Positions 1 through 7,916 of a DNA stretch of 33,445 bases are shown here, piece by piece; positions within the stretch are counted from its first letter, which is position 1, and each line of letters begins with the position of its first letter. Position numbers and translations under genes: made by a program. Under the pieces are notes generated by a model. It did not search any database. It saw only the letters and a list, made by a program, of their open reading frames with translations, and was not told the DNA's origin. Source of the DNA: Alphaproteobacteria bacterium. GTDB lineage: Bacteria; Pseudomonadota; Alphaproteobacteria; Reyranellales; Reyranellaceae. The DNA lies in assembly GCA_016870115.1 (NCBI GenBank), contig VGCH01000031.1, positions 1 through 33,445 on the forward strand, in the 5' to 3' direction.

Positions 1-498
1 CGCGGTGAAGGGACCGACCAGCTTGTCGCCGAACGTCTCGTAGCCCTTGGGCATCAGCGTGGCCGGGTCCAGTGCGAAGGGCGCATGGGCTTCTTCCAGC
101 GCCAGCAGCTTGTCGCCGTGCCAGACAATGTTGGTGTTGGCGACCGTCGAGTTCAACATCATGAACTCGGGCTCCGTGAATCGCGGGTTGCCGAACGTGC
201 CGATCAGCGCGTCTCCCGCCTTGTGCTCGGCCTCCCACTTGGGCGTGCGGACCCAGCGGTTCTTGTAGGACACGCGGCCGTTCTCGATGTGGAAGGCGTG
301 GATCATGCCATCGCCGCCGAACCAGTGATGCGGACCGCGCGGCGCGAATTGCGGATTGGGCCCGTTGCGATAGAGCGTGCCGCAAAGCTCGCGCGGCACC
401 TCGCCCGTGATGTGCAGGTGCGGCGCGTCGCACTCGACGTTGGTCGGCGCGAAGTAGCCGCGCAGGAATGGGTTGTCCGTCGGGAAGGCCTTGGCCAT
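1..498 (-). CDS. Carotenoid oxygenase family protein, 5' part only
   Basis: This is the N-terminal 166 codons of a carotenoid cleavage / lignostilbene dioxygenase-type enzyme (RPE65 family); the rest lies beyond the window edge. These non-haem iron enzymes cleave a C=C bond of carotenoids, apocarotenoids or stilbenes. Visible family signatures are FLRGYFAPTN near residue 11, GEVPRELCGTLYRNGPNP around 32-49 and HHWFGGDGMIHAF around 56-68, followed by RWVRTPKWEAE. The four iron-binding histidines of the family come later and cannot be checked. The ATG at 498 is preceded by a GGAG eight bases upstream. The substrate cannot be told from this part. A 15-bp inverted repeat lies just upstream. The gene is on the same strand as the MFS gene behind it, but a 181-bp gap with a repeat separates them, so it probably has its own promoter. 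Confidence 0.88.
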   Translation of the reverse strand, partial: MAKAFPTDNPFLRGYFAPTNVECDAPHLHITGEVPRELCGTLYRNGPNPQFAPRGPHHWFGGDGMIHAFHIENGRVSYKNRWVRTPKWEAEHKAGDALIGTFGNPRFTEPEFMMLNSTVANTNIVWHGDKLLALEEAHAPFALDPATLMPKGYETFGDKLVGPFTA

Positions 499-515
499 GG
501 CGGGCTCCAGTTTAA

Positions 516-564
516 GGGAAACGCTGTGTACTAAAGCCGACGCTATCAATACACGGCGTTTCCC
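516..564. promoter_or_regulatory. Inverted repeat upstream of carotenoid oxygenase gene
   Basis: Two 15-nt arms (516-530, GGGAAACGCTGTGTA, and 550-564) are complementary over 14 positions plus one G-T wobble, with a 19-nt spacer. The repeat ends 17 bases before the start codon of the minus-strand carotenoid oxygenase gene. It could be an operator for a dimeric regulator or a hairpin in the 5' leader. It does not resemble the CTAG-bounded repeats of this window. No clear -35/-10 pair could be assigned here. Confidence 0.45.
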
Positions 565-641
565 GCAAGGGGTTTCTGGTGGTCGTCGCGGGAATACGTG
601 CCGCGCCGCAGGGCGGATGCGACGGCGCAGGTCGAGGGCCT

Positions 642-683
642 ATCCGACCCGACCGGACTTCAACTGGATCGGAAACACCCTAG
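642..683. repeat. Short CTAG-bounded intergenic repeat, copy 1 (truncated)
   Basis: The segment ends with GGATCGGAAACACCCTAG, closely matching the AAACACCCTAG end of the copy at 19212-19338 and the AAACACTCTAG end at 23264-23362. Its first part carries a degraded arm (TCCGACCCGACCGG). The terminal CTAG at 680-683 contains the TAG stop codon of the minus-strand MFS gene. The rest of the 499-679 gap shows only the inverted repeat at 516-564. Confidence 0.55.
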
Positions 684-1954
684 ATGGTGCCGCGATTCTC
701 CAACCGCCGGAAGTGCCAGTGCCCCCCGAGGCCGACTGCCACGATGAAGAGCCCGCACAGCAGCTCCGTCAGCGCGGCACCGATCCAGTCAAACAGCGGC
801 TCGGCGGCAACGTTGGCGATCAGCATCGCGGCGGCCATGATGGCCAGCCGCAGGCGGAAGACGCGCGCAATCTCGGGGCCGCGATAGACGGTCTGAAGGC
901 GGGTGATCATCGGGATGAAGAAGAACGGGCCGCCGACACCCCCGACGAACCCCGCCAGCATCATGGCCGGAAGCATGTAGGGGTTGGGCAATATCCAGAC
1001 GCAGACCGCCATCACCGCGAAGCCGCCGCCCATGGCGACGTATCCCAGGAACATGGTCGAGAGCGGTCGGCGCAGACGCAGACTGGCGACCAGCAGATTG
1101 CCGAGCACGTCGCCCACGCCCACGAAGCTGATGATAACGGCAAGTGCGGCGAGTCCATCGATGCCGAAGGATGTCGGATTGTGCTCCTTCACGATCAGCG
1201 CGAGTGCGAGCTGCAACGCAACGCTCCACGGACCCATGACCAGCGCGTTCATCAGGATCAGGAAACCCATGATCCGCTCGCGCCGCATCAGCCGTGCGCC
1301 TTCGGTCATCGATTCCCAAGCGCCGCGCCAGCCGCCGCCTGCAGGACGCGGCTTGGCGTCGCGATCGACCAGACGGTCGCGAATCGTCGCCATGGCGAGC
1401 GCCGACAGCGCAAAACCGATCGCGGTCGCCGACAGGAAGTGGATCACCGGCAGGAAGAGTTCCAGGAACGCCGTCACTGCCGGTCCAAAGAGCCGCGCCA
1501 GACGCCAGGTGATGTCGATCAGCCCGTTCACCGCCTGCAGCGCGGCGCGGTCGGGGGCGAGGAGCGGGATGGTCTGCTGCAGGGCCGGCGTGAACACCAT
1601 GCGCAGGGCGGCGATGCCCATCACCGACAGAACGAGCAGCGGCACCGACACGCCCCAGATGTAGAAGCCGAGCACCGGCACGAGTGCGAGCGCCGCGCTG
1701 CCGATCTTGGAGCCGATCATGGCGCGATCGGCACGCCAGCGGTCGATCAGCGGCGCACCAAGCAGACCGACAACGAGCATGGCGAGATACTGCGCCGCAT
1801 TCACCCGCGCCGCGAGATTGCCTACGGCCTCGACCGCGAGCCAGACGACGGCGACGCGATAGACCTCTTCGCCGATCGTCGACGCCGCCTGTCCCAGCCA
1901 CATGGTGGCAACGGCGCGGTCCCGGAGCGGGCGGAATGCGGCGAAGATCGACAC
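680..1954 (-). CDS. MFS transporter, MFS_3/EntS-like exporter
   Basis: A 424-residue integral membrane protein of the major facilitator superfamily with about 12 hydrophobic segments and a charged cytoplasmic central loop near 195-225 (RDRLVDRDAKPRPAGGGWRG). The start FRPLRDRAVATMWLGQAAST is typical of the MFS_3 branch, which includes enterobactin exporter EntS and many macrolide-efflux-like proteins. Export of a small molecule by proton antiport is the family expectation; the substrate is unknown. The start is a GTG four bases after the stop of the upstream esterase gene, so it is the last gene of a coupled four-gene operon; an ATG at codon 18 (1903) would cut into the first helix. The TAG stop lies in the CTAG end of an intergenic repeat. 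Confidence 0.85.
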   Translation of the reverse strand: MSIFAAFRPLRDRAVATMWLGQAASTIGEEVYRVAVVWLAVEAVGNLAARVNAAQYLAMLVVGLLGAPLIDRWRADRAMIGSKIGSAALALVPVLGFYIWGVSVPLLVLSVMGIAALRMVFTPALQQTIPLLAPDRAALQAVNGLIDITWRLARLFGPAVTAFLELFLPVIHFLSATAIGFALSALAMATIRDRLVDRDAKPRPAGGGWRGAWESMTEGARLMRRERIMGFLILMNALVMGPWSVALQLALALIVKEHNPTSFGIDGLAALAVIISFVGVGDVLGNLLVASLRLRRPLSTMFLGYVAMGGGFAVMAVCVWILPNPYMLPAMMLAGFVGGVGGPFFFIPMITRLQTVYRGPEIARVFRLRLAIMAAAMLIANVAAEPLFDWIGAALTELLCGLFIVAVGLGGHWHFRRLENRGTI

Positions 1955-1958
1955 CGGT

Positions 1959-3182
1959 TCAGCGGGCCCAGACGCCGGAGTCTTTCGACGTGTGGCCGAG
2001 CGAGCGGTACGCCGCGTCGACCAGCGCCTGCCCGCGGGCGTTCATCAGAAGCCCGGGCCCCATGCGGTTCATGCTGTACCCGAAGGCGAGGCCGGCGGCG
2101 GGATCGGCGAATCCCAGCGAGCCACCGGCGCCGACATGACCAAAGGCCGAGCTGCCCAGGATCACACTGTCGCAATCCTCGCCCCAGAGTTTGGCCGCGA
2201 GGCTGCGTCGGCGGTTGTCCATCGACTTCATGAAGCCCAGGGCGAAGCGGGTCGGGATGCGCAGCGTCGCGTCGTCGTGGGTCGCCATCGAGACTTCGCC
2301 CATGCGGCGCAGCGTCGTGGCGTCGACCAGACGGCCGCCGCCGGCGGCAAGCGGCGCATACATTCCGGCAAGCCCGCGCGCATTGGTGACCCCGTTGGCG
2401 GCGCCGATCTCGGCGGCATGGCCCGCGCGGGTGTTGGCGCCGCCCAACCGCCAGGCGCCGTTGTTGAAGAAGAACAGCGCGGCAATCGACTGCTTGTCGG
2501 TCGCGAGATCCCGCATGAACGGGGTGACCGCGTCGGCCGGCTTGTAGACATGCGCGATCATGGGCGCGACCCGGGGTTCCATCTCCTCCGGCAGGCCGAT
2601 CCAGAAATCGAGGCCGAGCGGGCCCGCGATCTCCTCACGGAAGAAGGTCCCCAGCGACTTGCCGGACGCGCGGCGAACCATTTCACCGACCGTCCAGCCG
2701 AAAGTGAAGCCGTGATAGCCGTTGCGCGTGCCGGGTTCCCAAAACGGAGTCTCGTCGGCCAAGCGTTCGGTCATGTAGGTCCAGTCGTAGGGGCCGTCGT
2801 CCTTCACCTTGGCGCGCACCGCCGGCACGGCGGACGAGTGATCGAGCATCATCCGGGCGGTCACGCGCTCCTTGCCGTGGCGGGCGAACTCCGGCCAGAG
2901 CTCCGCCACCGGGGCGTCGAGATCGAGCAGACCGCGACTGGCGAGGACATGCGCGCAGAGGGCCGTCGCCCCTTTGGTGCAGGAATAGACAATGCTCACC
3001 GTATCGCGCGACCAGGCGCGGCCGGTCTTGGGGTCGGCAACGCCACCCCACAGATCCACGACCGTCTCGCCGCCGGCGACGACGCAGACCGACGCGCCGA
3101 CTTCGCCTTCAGCGTCGAAGTTGCGGCGAAAGGCCTCGCCCACGCGCTCAAAGCCGGGTTTGCAAATGCCGTCGATGTTCAC
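1959..3182 (-). CDS. Serine hydrolase, beta-lactamase fold (class C/EstB-like)
   Basis: A 407-residue member of the beta-lactamase-related serine hydrolase family (PF00144), which contains esterases such as EstB and D-aminopeptidases as well as class C beta-lactamases. The nucleophile motif SxxK is S67-C-T-K70, the tyrosine motif is Y156-H-G (the YHG form seen in esterase-type members rather than YxN), and the third element is H349-V-G351 in place of KTG. These variants favour an esterase or transesterase over antibiotic resistance. No signal peptide is visible, so it is probably cytoplasmic, unlike true AmpC enzymes. The start is GTG, overlapping the upstream carboxylesterase stop as GTGA; the downstream MFS gene begins four bases after its own stop. 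Translation of the operon is therefore coupled. Confidence 0.88.
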   Translation of the reverse strand: MNIDGICKPGFERVGEAFRRNFDAEGEVGASVCVVAGGETVVDLWGGVADPKTGRAWSRDTVSIVYSCTKGATALCAHVLASRGLLDLDAPVAELWPEFARHGKERVTARMMLDHSSAVPAVRAKVKDDGPYDWTYMTERLADETPFWEPGTRNGYHGFTFGWTVGEMVRRASGKSLGTFFREEIAGPLGLDFWIGLPEEMEPRVAPMIAHVYKPADAVTPFMRDLATDKQSIAALFFFNNGAWRLGGANTRAGHAAEIGAANGVTNARGLAGMYAPLAAGGGRLVDATTLRRMGEVSMATHDDATLRIPTRFALGFMKSMDNRRRSLAAKLWGEDCDSVILGSSAFGHVGAGGSLGFADPAAGLAFGYSMNRMGPGLLMNARGQALVDAAYRSLGHTSKDSGVWAR

Positions 3183-3838
3183 GCGTCGGTCTCCAGCACA
3201 TTCTTGAGGAAGCGGGCGGCAGCCGTGAGGCCGCTCTGGTCGATCGAATGTCCCACGCCCTTGGCGACATGCAGACCTGTCTCGACGTTGGTGTCTTTCA
3301 GCACCCGGGCGGCGATCTCGCTCAGGCGGGAGGGCACCATCTCGTCGCTGTCGCCATGGACAAGCAGGACCGGCGGGCGCGAGGCGATCTCGTCCTTCAG
3401 GACCTCGGCACCGGCCAACAGGCCCGAAAAGCCAACGATGCCGGCGAGCGGCCGCTTGCGCCGCGGACCGACGTGAAGCGACATCATGGTGCCCTGCGAG
3501 AATCCGACCAGAGCGGTGCGCGCCTCGTCGAGGCCGTAGCGCGCCATGGTGTCATCCAGAAACGTGTCGACGAACGGTGCCGCGGCCCGAACGCCAGCCA
3601 ACATCAGGTGCGGGTCGAGCCCCGAGATGCCGAACCACTGACGGCCGAACGGATTGCCAGCACAGGGAAACGGCGCATTCGGCGCGTGGAACACCGCGTC
3701 GGGCAGGATCGGCGCCAGGACGGGAGCCAAGCCGATCAGATCATCGCCGTCGGCGCCATAGCCGTGGAGCAAGACGACCAAGCGCTTCGGCGCGCCGCCG
3801 CCCTCGGGACCATGTGACGGACCGTCGAGTTGGAACAT
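3179..3838 (-). CDS. Carboxylesterase/phospholipase, alpha/beta hydrolase (PF02230)
   Basis: A 219-residue alpha/beta hydrolase of the phospholipase/carboxylesterase (acyl-protein thioesterase-like) family, which hydrolyses short carboxyl esters. The oxyanion-loop motif is LLHGYGADGDD (residues 23-33), the nucleophile elbow is GFSQG with S114, the acid is D165 in HGDSDEMVP, and the base is H197 in GVGHSID: a full catalytic triad. The ATG at 3838 is chosen because it overlaps the glycosylase stop (TGATG) and the domain starts within 20 residues; the open frame running further upstream lies in the glycosylase gene and shows no domain. The 3' end overlaps the next gene by GTGA. No signal peptide, so cytoplasmic. 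The natural substrate is unknown. Confidence 0.9.
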   Translation of the reverse strand: MFQLDGPSHGPEGGGAPKRLVVLLHGYGADGDDLIGLAPVLAPILPDAVFHAPNAPFPCAGNPFGRQWFGISGLDPHLMLAGVRAAAPFVDTFLDDTMARYGLDEARTALVGFSQGTMMSLHVGPRRKRPLAGIVGFSGLLAGAEVLKDEIASRPPVLLVHGDSDEMVPSRLSEIAARVLKDTNVETGLHVAKGVGHSIDQSGLTAAARFLKNVLETDA

Positions 3839-4488
3839 CAGCTCTTGGCCTCCTTGGCCGACCAGTCGGGCATGGTGCGACGATAGTGCCAGAGCAGCAG
3901 GGCTGCCGCCGAGCGCCAGGGTCGCCACGCCTCCGCGATTTTCACCAGCCTCTTCGGATCCGGCCGCTTGCGCAGGCGCTTGAGGTGCTGCGCCGCGACC
4001 ATCAGGCCGAGATCCAGGCCGGGCATGATGTCGGGCCGACCATGGGCGAACATCAGGTAAATCTCCGCCGTCCACGGGCCGATGCCCTTGGCTTGCGTCA
4101 GCATGGCGATGGCCGCGTCGTCGTCGAGTTGGTCCAGCCGGTCGAAGGCGATGCGCCCCTCGACGATGTCGGTGGCGAGACTTCGGGCATACCGAACCTT
4201 GGCGCCGGACAAGCCCGCGCCGCGCAACGTCTCATCGCTCGCGTCGAGAAGGCGGCCGGGCTCCATCGGCACGATCGCTGCCTCGACGCGCAGCCAGATA
4301 CTGCGTGCGGCGTGGACGGAGACCTGCTGACCCACGATCGCCCGCAAGAGTCCGCCGAAGCCCGATGGCACACGCCGCAGCTCGGGTTTGCCCGCGCTCT
4401 TCAGCGCGCGCGCCAGATCGGGATCGACCTTGGCGAGATGTCGCAACGCGCGGGGCAGGGTTTTCTCGTCGAGCACGGGGCGGGCCAT
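3838..4488 (-). CDS. DNA-3-methyladenine glycosylase, AlkA-type HhH-GPD
   Basis: A 216-residue HhH-GPD base-excision glycosylase that removes alkylated purines such as 3-methyladenine from DNA. Features in order: LLRAIVGQQVSVHAA (47-61), the typical first motif; the helix-hairpin-helix KGIGPWTAEIYLMFA (134-148); and the catalytic aspartate D159 in PGLDLGL. Most homologues have DD here, and the first D is L158, while the second, catalytic, one is kept. The protein is shorter than E. coli AlkA and lacks the N-terminal domain, as is usual for bacterial AlkA2-like enzymes. The ATG at 4488 leaves 45 bp to the divergent gluQ; longer frames would run into gluQ. It heads the minus-strand operon ending in the MFS gene. 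Confidence 0.92.
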   Translation of the reverse strand: MARPVLDEKTLPRALRHLAKVDPDLARALKSAGKPELRRVPSGFGGLLRAIVGQQVSVHAARSIWLRVEAAIVPMEPGRLLDASDETLRGAGLSGAKVRYARSLATDIVEGRIAFDRLDQLDDDAAIAMLTQAKGIGPWTAEIYLMFAHGRPDIMPGLDLGLMVAAQHLKRLRKRPDPKRLVKIAEAWRPWRSAAALLLWHYRRTMPDWSAKEAKS

Positions 4489-4533
4489 GCTCCGGGCATA
4501 GCATGCGGGAAGGGCGGGCTGTAACGTGCGGCG

Positions 4534-5370
4534 ATGTCCACGGTGACGCGCTTCGCACCCAGCCCGACGGGATTGCTGCATCTTGGCAGTGCGTTCTCTG
4601 CATTGCTGGCGTGGCGGCGCGCGCGGACTGACGGCGGGCGGTTCCTGCTGCGGATCGAGGATATCGATGCGAGCCGCTGCCGGCCCGAACTCGAGGCCGC
4701 GATCCTGGAGGACCTGGCGTGGCTCGGTCTCGACTGGGATGGACCGGTCCGTCGCCAGTCCGATCACCTCGAGGAGTACCGCGTGGTAGTCGAAGGGCTG
4801 CGGGATCGCGGGCTGGTGTATCCCTGTTTCTGCACGCGGACCGACATCGCCCGCGAGATCGCCGCCGCGACCAGCGCGCCGCATGGGCCGGGTGGACCGC
4901 TGTATCCGGGAACCTGTCGAGCGCTCTCTGCCAGCGAGCGGGACGCGCGGATCGCGCGGGGCGATCTTCACTGTCTGCGGCTTGATGCAGCGCGGGCATC
5001 AGCGGCGGCCGGCACCTACCGCTTCAGCGACGAGACGACGGGCGAGGTCAGCGGCGATCCAATGTTGGCGGGCGACGCGGTGCTGGCGCGCCGCGACACG
5101 CCCACGAGCTACCATCTTGCGGTCACTGTCGACGACGCTCTGCAGGGTGTCACTCTGGTGACTCGCGGCGTCGACCTCCTGCCGTCGACACATCTTCAGG
5201 TGCTGTTGCAGCGGCTGCTCGGCTACAAGACGCCGCGCTACGCCCACCACCGGCTGATTGTCGGGCCGGACGGGCGGCGCTTCGCCAAGCGCGATCGATC
5301 GTCCACCATCGCGGACTTGCGCGCCGGTGGACGGACGCCCGCCGAGGTCCGCGCAATGGTTGGCTTCTGA
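4534..5370 (+). CDS. gluQ: Glutamyl-Q tRNA(Asp) synthetase
   Basis: A 278-residue truncated glutamyl-tRNA synthetase paralogue without the anticodon-binding domain. It activates glutamate and transfers it to the queuosine base at the wobble position of tRNA-Asp. Seen in order: FAPSPTG followed by HLGS (residues 7-19, the HIGH-type motif), LLRIEDID (38-45), the zinc-site pattern C98-x-C100 with Y124-x3-C128 characteristic of GluQ, TSYHLAVTVDDALQGVT, and a KMSKS-like loop GRRFAKRDRS near the C-terminus. The length is close to the usual 290-300 residues. The start ATG is well placed before the motif. It is divergent from the glycosylase gene and followed 11 bp later by the MetE-like gene. Confidence 0.95.
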   Translation: MSTVTRFAPSPTGLLHLGSAFSALLAWRRARTDGGRFLLRIEDIDASRCRPELEAAILEDLAWLGLDWDGPVRRQSDHLEEYRVVVEGLRDRGLVYPCFCTRTDIAREIAAATSAPHGPGGPLYPGTCRALSASERDARIARGDLHCLRLDAARASAAAGTYRFSDETTGEVSGDPMLAGDAVLARRDTPTSYHLAVTVDDALQGVTLVTRGVDLLPSTHLQVLLQRLLGYKTPRYAHHRLIVGPDGRRFAKRDRSSTIADLRAGGRTPAEVRAMVGF

Positions 5371-5381
5371 GGGAGATCGGA

Positions 5382-6488
5382 ATGACCGCATCGAAACCGC
5401 CGTTCCGCGCCGATCATGTCGGCAGCCTGCTGCGCGGAGCCGCACTCAAGGACGCGCGCACGCGACGGGCGACCGGCGAACTGCCGGCCGGAGGGTTGCG
5501 CGAGATCGAGGACCGCGAGGTCGCCCGCGTCGTGGCCGCCCAGGAACGGCTGGGCCTGGAGGCGGTGACCGATGGCGAGCTGCGCCGTTCGTGGTGGCAC
5601 TACGACTTTCTCGCGGCCCTGGATGGCGTCGCCTTGCGCGGTCTCTCGCAGGGAATCCAGTTCCACGGCACGCAAACCCGCGCCGAGGGGCTGCAGGTGC
5701 ATGGTCGCGTCGCGTTTCCTGCCGACCATCCGATGCTGGCGCATTTCCGCTACCTGAAGTCGGTGGCGAAGGGTGTCCCGAAGATGACGATCCCCGCTCC
5801 AAGTGCGCTGCACTATCGCGGCGGGCGGGAGGCGATCGATCGCGCGGTCTATCCCGATCTCGACGGGTTCTTCGAGGATCTCGGGCGCGCCTATGCCGAG
5901 GCACTGGCCGCCTTCGGCGCCGCCGGCTGCACCTACCTGCAGCTGGACGAGGTCTACATCGCCTATCTCTGCGATCCAGCGCAGCGCGTGTTTCTGAAAG
6001 ATCGCGGCGACGATCCCGATCGACTGCTGCGGGTCTACGCCGATTTGCTGAACGCCGCGCTGAGAGGGCGACCGCCGGGCATGACCGTGACCATGCATCT
6101 CTGCCGCGGCAATTTCCGGTCCACGTGGTTCGCGCAGGGCGGCTATGAGCCGGTAGCCGATACGCTGTTCAATCGCATCGGTGTCGATGGCTATTTCATG
6201 GAGTACGACAGTGAGCGCGCCGGCGGTTTCGAGCCGTTGCGCTTCCTTTCGGCGGGCAAGCGCGCGGTTCTGGGACTGGTCACTTCCAAGACCGGCGCGC
6301 TGGAGCCCGTGGACGCGCTGCGCCGCCGCCTCGACGAAGCCGCGCGCGTTACCGATCTCGATCGGCTGTGCATCTCGCCGCAGTGCGGTTTTTCCAGCAC
6401 CGAGGAGGGCAACCTGCTGGTCGAGGACGAGCAATGGGCCAAGCTCGCGCGCTGTCTAGAGGTCGCGCGCGCCGTCTGGGGCGGCTGA
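5382..6488 (+). CDS. MetE C-terminal domain-like (B12-independent methionine synthase II) methyltransferase
   Basis: A 368-residue protein homologous to the C-terminal catalytic half of cobalamin-independent methionine synthase, like B. subtilis YxjG/YxjH. The zinc ligands of MetE are all present: H239-x-C241 in MHLCRGN, E274 in YFMEYD and C335 in SPQCGFSS. FRADHVGSLLR at 8-18 is the family's usual start. Family members lack the N-terminal folate-binding half of MetE, so the methyl donor is uncertain; a thiol such as homocysteine is the likely acceptor. It begins 11 bp after gluQ with a GGGAG-type ribosome site (GAGGGAGATCGGA), so the two are probably cotranscribed. It ends nine bases before the convergent amidase gene, with no obvious terminator between them. 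Confidence 0.87.
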   Translation: MTASKPPFRADHVGSLLRGAALKDARTRRATGELPAGGLREIEDREVARVVAAQERLGLEAVTDGELRRSWWHYDFLAALDGVALRGLSQGIQFHGTQTRAEGLQVHGRVAFPADHPMLAHFRYLKSVAKGVPKMTIPAPSALHYRGGREAIDRAVYPDLDGFFEDLGRAYAEALAAFGAAGCTYLQLDEVYIAYLCDPAQRVFLKDRGDDPDRLLRVYADLLNAALRGRPPGMTVTMHLCRGNFRSTWFAQGGYEPVADTLFNRIGVDGYFMEYDSERAGGFEPLRFLSAGKRAVLGLVTSKTGALEPVDALRRRLDEAARVTDLDRLCISPQCGFSSTEEGNLLVEDEQWAKLARCLEVARAVWGG

Positions 6489-6497
6489 GGTCGTCGC

Positions 6498-7916
6498 CTA
6501 CGCCAATGCCATCGGAGGCGGAGCGATCGGGTGGTCGCGCTCGAACGCGCCGGCGGCGCGCAGGACGAGATCGTCGGCGTAGAGGTTGCCCACGATCTGC
6601 AAGCCGATCGGCAGACCCTCGCGATCCAGCCCGCAGGGGATGGTCGCCGCCGGCTGGCGCGTGAGGTTGAAAGTGAGCGTGAACGGGGTCCAGCCGATAT
6701 CGACGCCATCGCCGCCCCAAGCGGCGTTCTCGTTCACCGCGAAGGCCGTCATCGGCATGGTGGGCGTCAGCAGGAGATCGTAGTCCGCCATGAAGCGCGT
6801 GAGGATCGCCGAGACGGTCTGCCGCTGCTGGATGGCGCGGACCACAGCCTCCTGGCCGAGCGACTCGCCCACTTCGGCCGCGCGCAGGAGGCCGGGGTCC
6901 ATCAGGGCGCGCCGCTCGGGTGGAAACGTCTTCACCAAGAGTGCGACGTTCGATTGCCAGTGGGCATTCAGGATGCGCCGGGGATCGAGGCCGACGAAAT
7001 CGGGAGAGGCCTCGGTTACCTTCGCGCCGAGCTTGCGGAAGTGGCGGGCGGCCTTGTCGACGGCGACGGCCACGTCGCGATCGATCTTGTCGCGCTCGAC
7101 GAAGCCCAGCGCTGGTGAGTAGGCGATGCGCAGGCCCTTCACGCCCTTGTCGAGACCCTTCAGATAGTCCTCGGTGTTGTCGCGCGGGTTGCTGTACGGA
7201 TCGCGGCCGTCGGGCCGGGCGATCACGTTCATCATCAGCGCGGCATCCCGCACGGTGCGCGTCATGGGTCCGGCGTTCGACAGCGTGCCTTGCGCCGACG
7301 GCGGATGGAGCGGCACGCGGGCGTGGGTGGGCTTCAGGCCGAAGAGTCCGGTGAAGGAACACGGGATGCGCACCGAACCCGCGCCATCGGTGCCGACCGC
7401 GAGGTTGCCGATGCCGACTGCCTCGCAGGCGACGCCGCCGCCCGATGAGCCGCCCGGCGTGCGGCCGAGCTTCCAGGGATTGTGAGTGGCGCCGAACAGC
7501 GCGCTGTCGGTGACGCCCTTCCAGCCGTATTCCGGCGAGGTCGTCTTGCCGAGAAGCACCGTGCCGGCCTCGCGCAGCCGCGCCGCCGAGGGGGCGTCGT
7601 CGAGCCAGGGGCCGGCCCCGTTGGTCGCCATGCTGCCCATGCGGGTCGGCAGACCGCGCGTCAGCACCATGTCCTTGATGGTGATCGGCACGCCGTCGAT
7701 CGGCGACGCGGGTTTGCCGCCCTTCTTCCAGCGTTTCTCCGCGGCGCGCGCCGCCTTCATCGCACCGTCGGGATCGATGTGCTGCAGCGCGTTCAGCTTC
7801 GGATTGAAGCGCTCGATTCGCGCGAGCGCCGCCCGGGTCGCCTCGACGGGCGACGCCTTTCGCGTCTTGAAGAGGCGCGCGAGTTCGTGCGCCGGCAACA
7901 TCGCGAGGTCGGTCAT
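6498..7916 (-). CDS. Amidase signature family protein (first of tandem pair)
   Basis: A 472-residue amidase-signature hydrolase, which cleaves carboxamide (or related C-N) bonds through a Ser-cisSer-Lys triad. The triad is visible: K81 in ITIKDMV, cis-Ser S157 in TPGGSSGG and nucleophile S181 in VGTDGAGSVRIP. The C-terminal part has TPTMPMTAF and GLPIGLQIVG, both typical. The ATG at 7916 overlaps the preceding gene's stop as ATGA, which fixes the start; a longer frame would only extend into that gene. It is clearly paralogous to the gene at 7913-9325 (shared KASPVEA, NPKxNAL, EAGxxxxxxxTSxEYG). It is the last gene of the Nudix-TPR-amidase-amidase operon. The substrate is unknown; neither GatB/GatC nor a small subunit lies nearby, so a GatA role is unlikely. 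Confidence 0.9.
   Translation of the reverse strand: MTDLAMLPAHELARLFKTRKASPVEATRAALARIERFNPKLNALQHIDPDGAMKAARAAEKRWKKGGKPASPIDGVPITIKDMVLTRGLPTRMGSMATNGAGPWLDDAPSAARLREAGTVLLGKTTSPEYGWKGVTDSALFGATHNPWKLGRTPGGSSGGGVACEAVGIGNLAVGTDGAGSVRIPCSFTGLFGLKPTHARVPLHPPSAQGTLSNAGPMTRTVRDAALMMNVIARPDGRDPYSNPRDNTEDYLKGLDKGVKGLRIAYSPALGFVERDKIDRDVAVAVDKAARHFRKLGAKVTEASPDFVGLDPRRILNAHWQSNVALLVKTFPPERRALMDPGLLRAAEVGESLGQEAVVRAIQQRQTVSAILTRFMADYDLLLTPTMPMTAFAVNENAAWGGDGVDIGWTPFTLTFNLTRQPAATIPCGLDREGLPIGLQIVGNLYADDLVLRAAGAFERDHPIAPPPMALA

Noticed and set aside
473-2233. Plus-strand open frame of 586 codons opposite the MFS and esterase genes
   Set aside because: Its translation is rich in Arg, His, Gln and Asp without any domain, while the minus strand gives two clear, complete proteins with motifs. 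Long antisense frames are common at this GC content.
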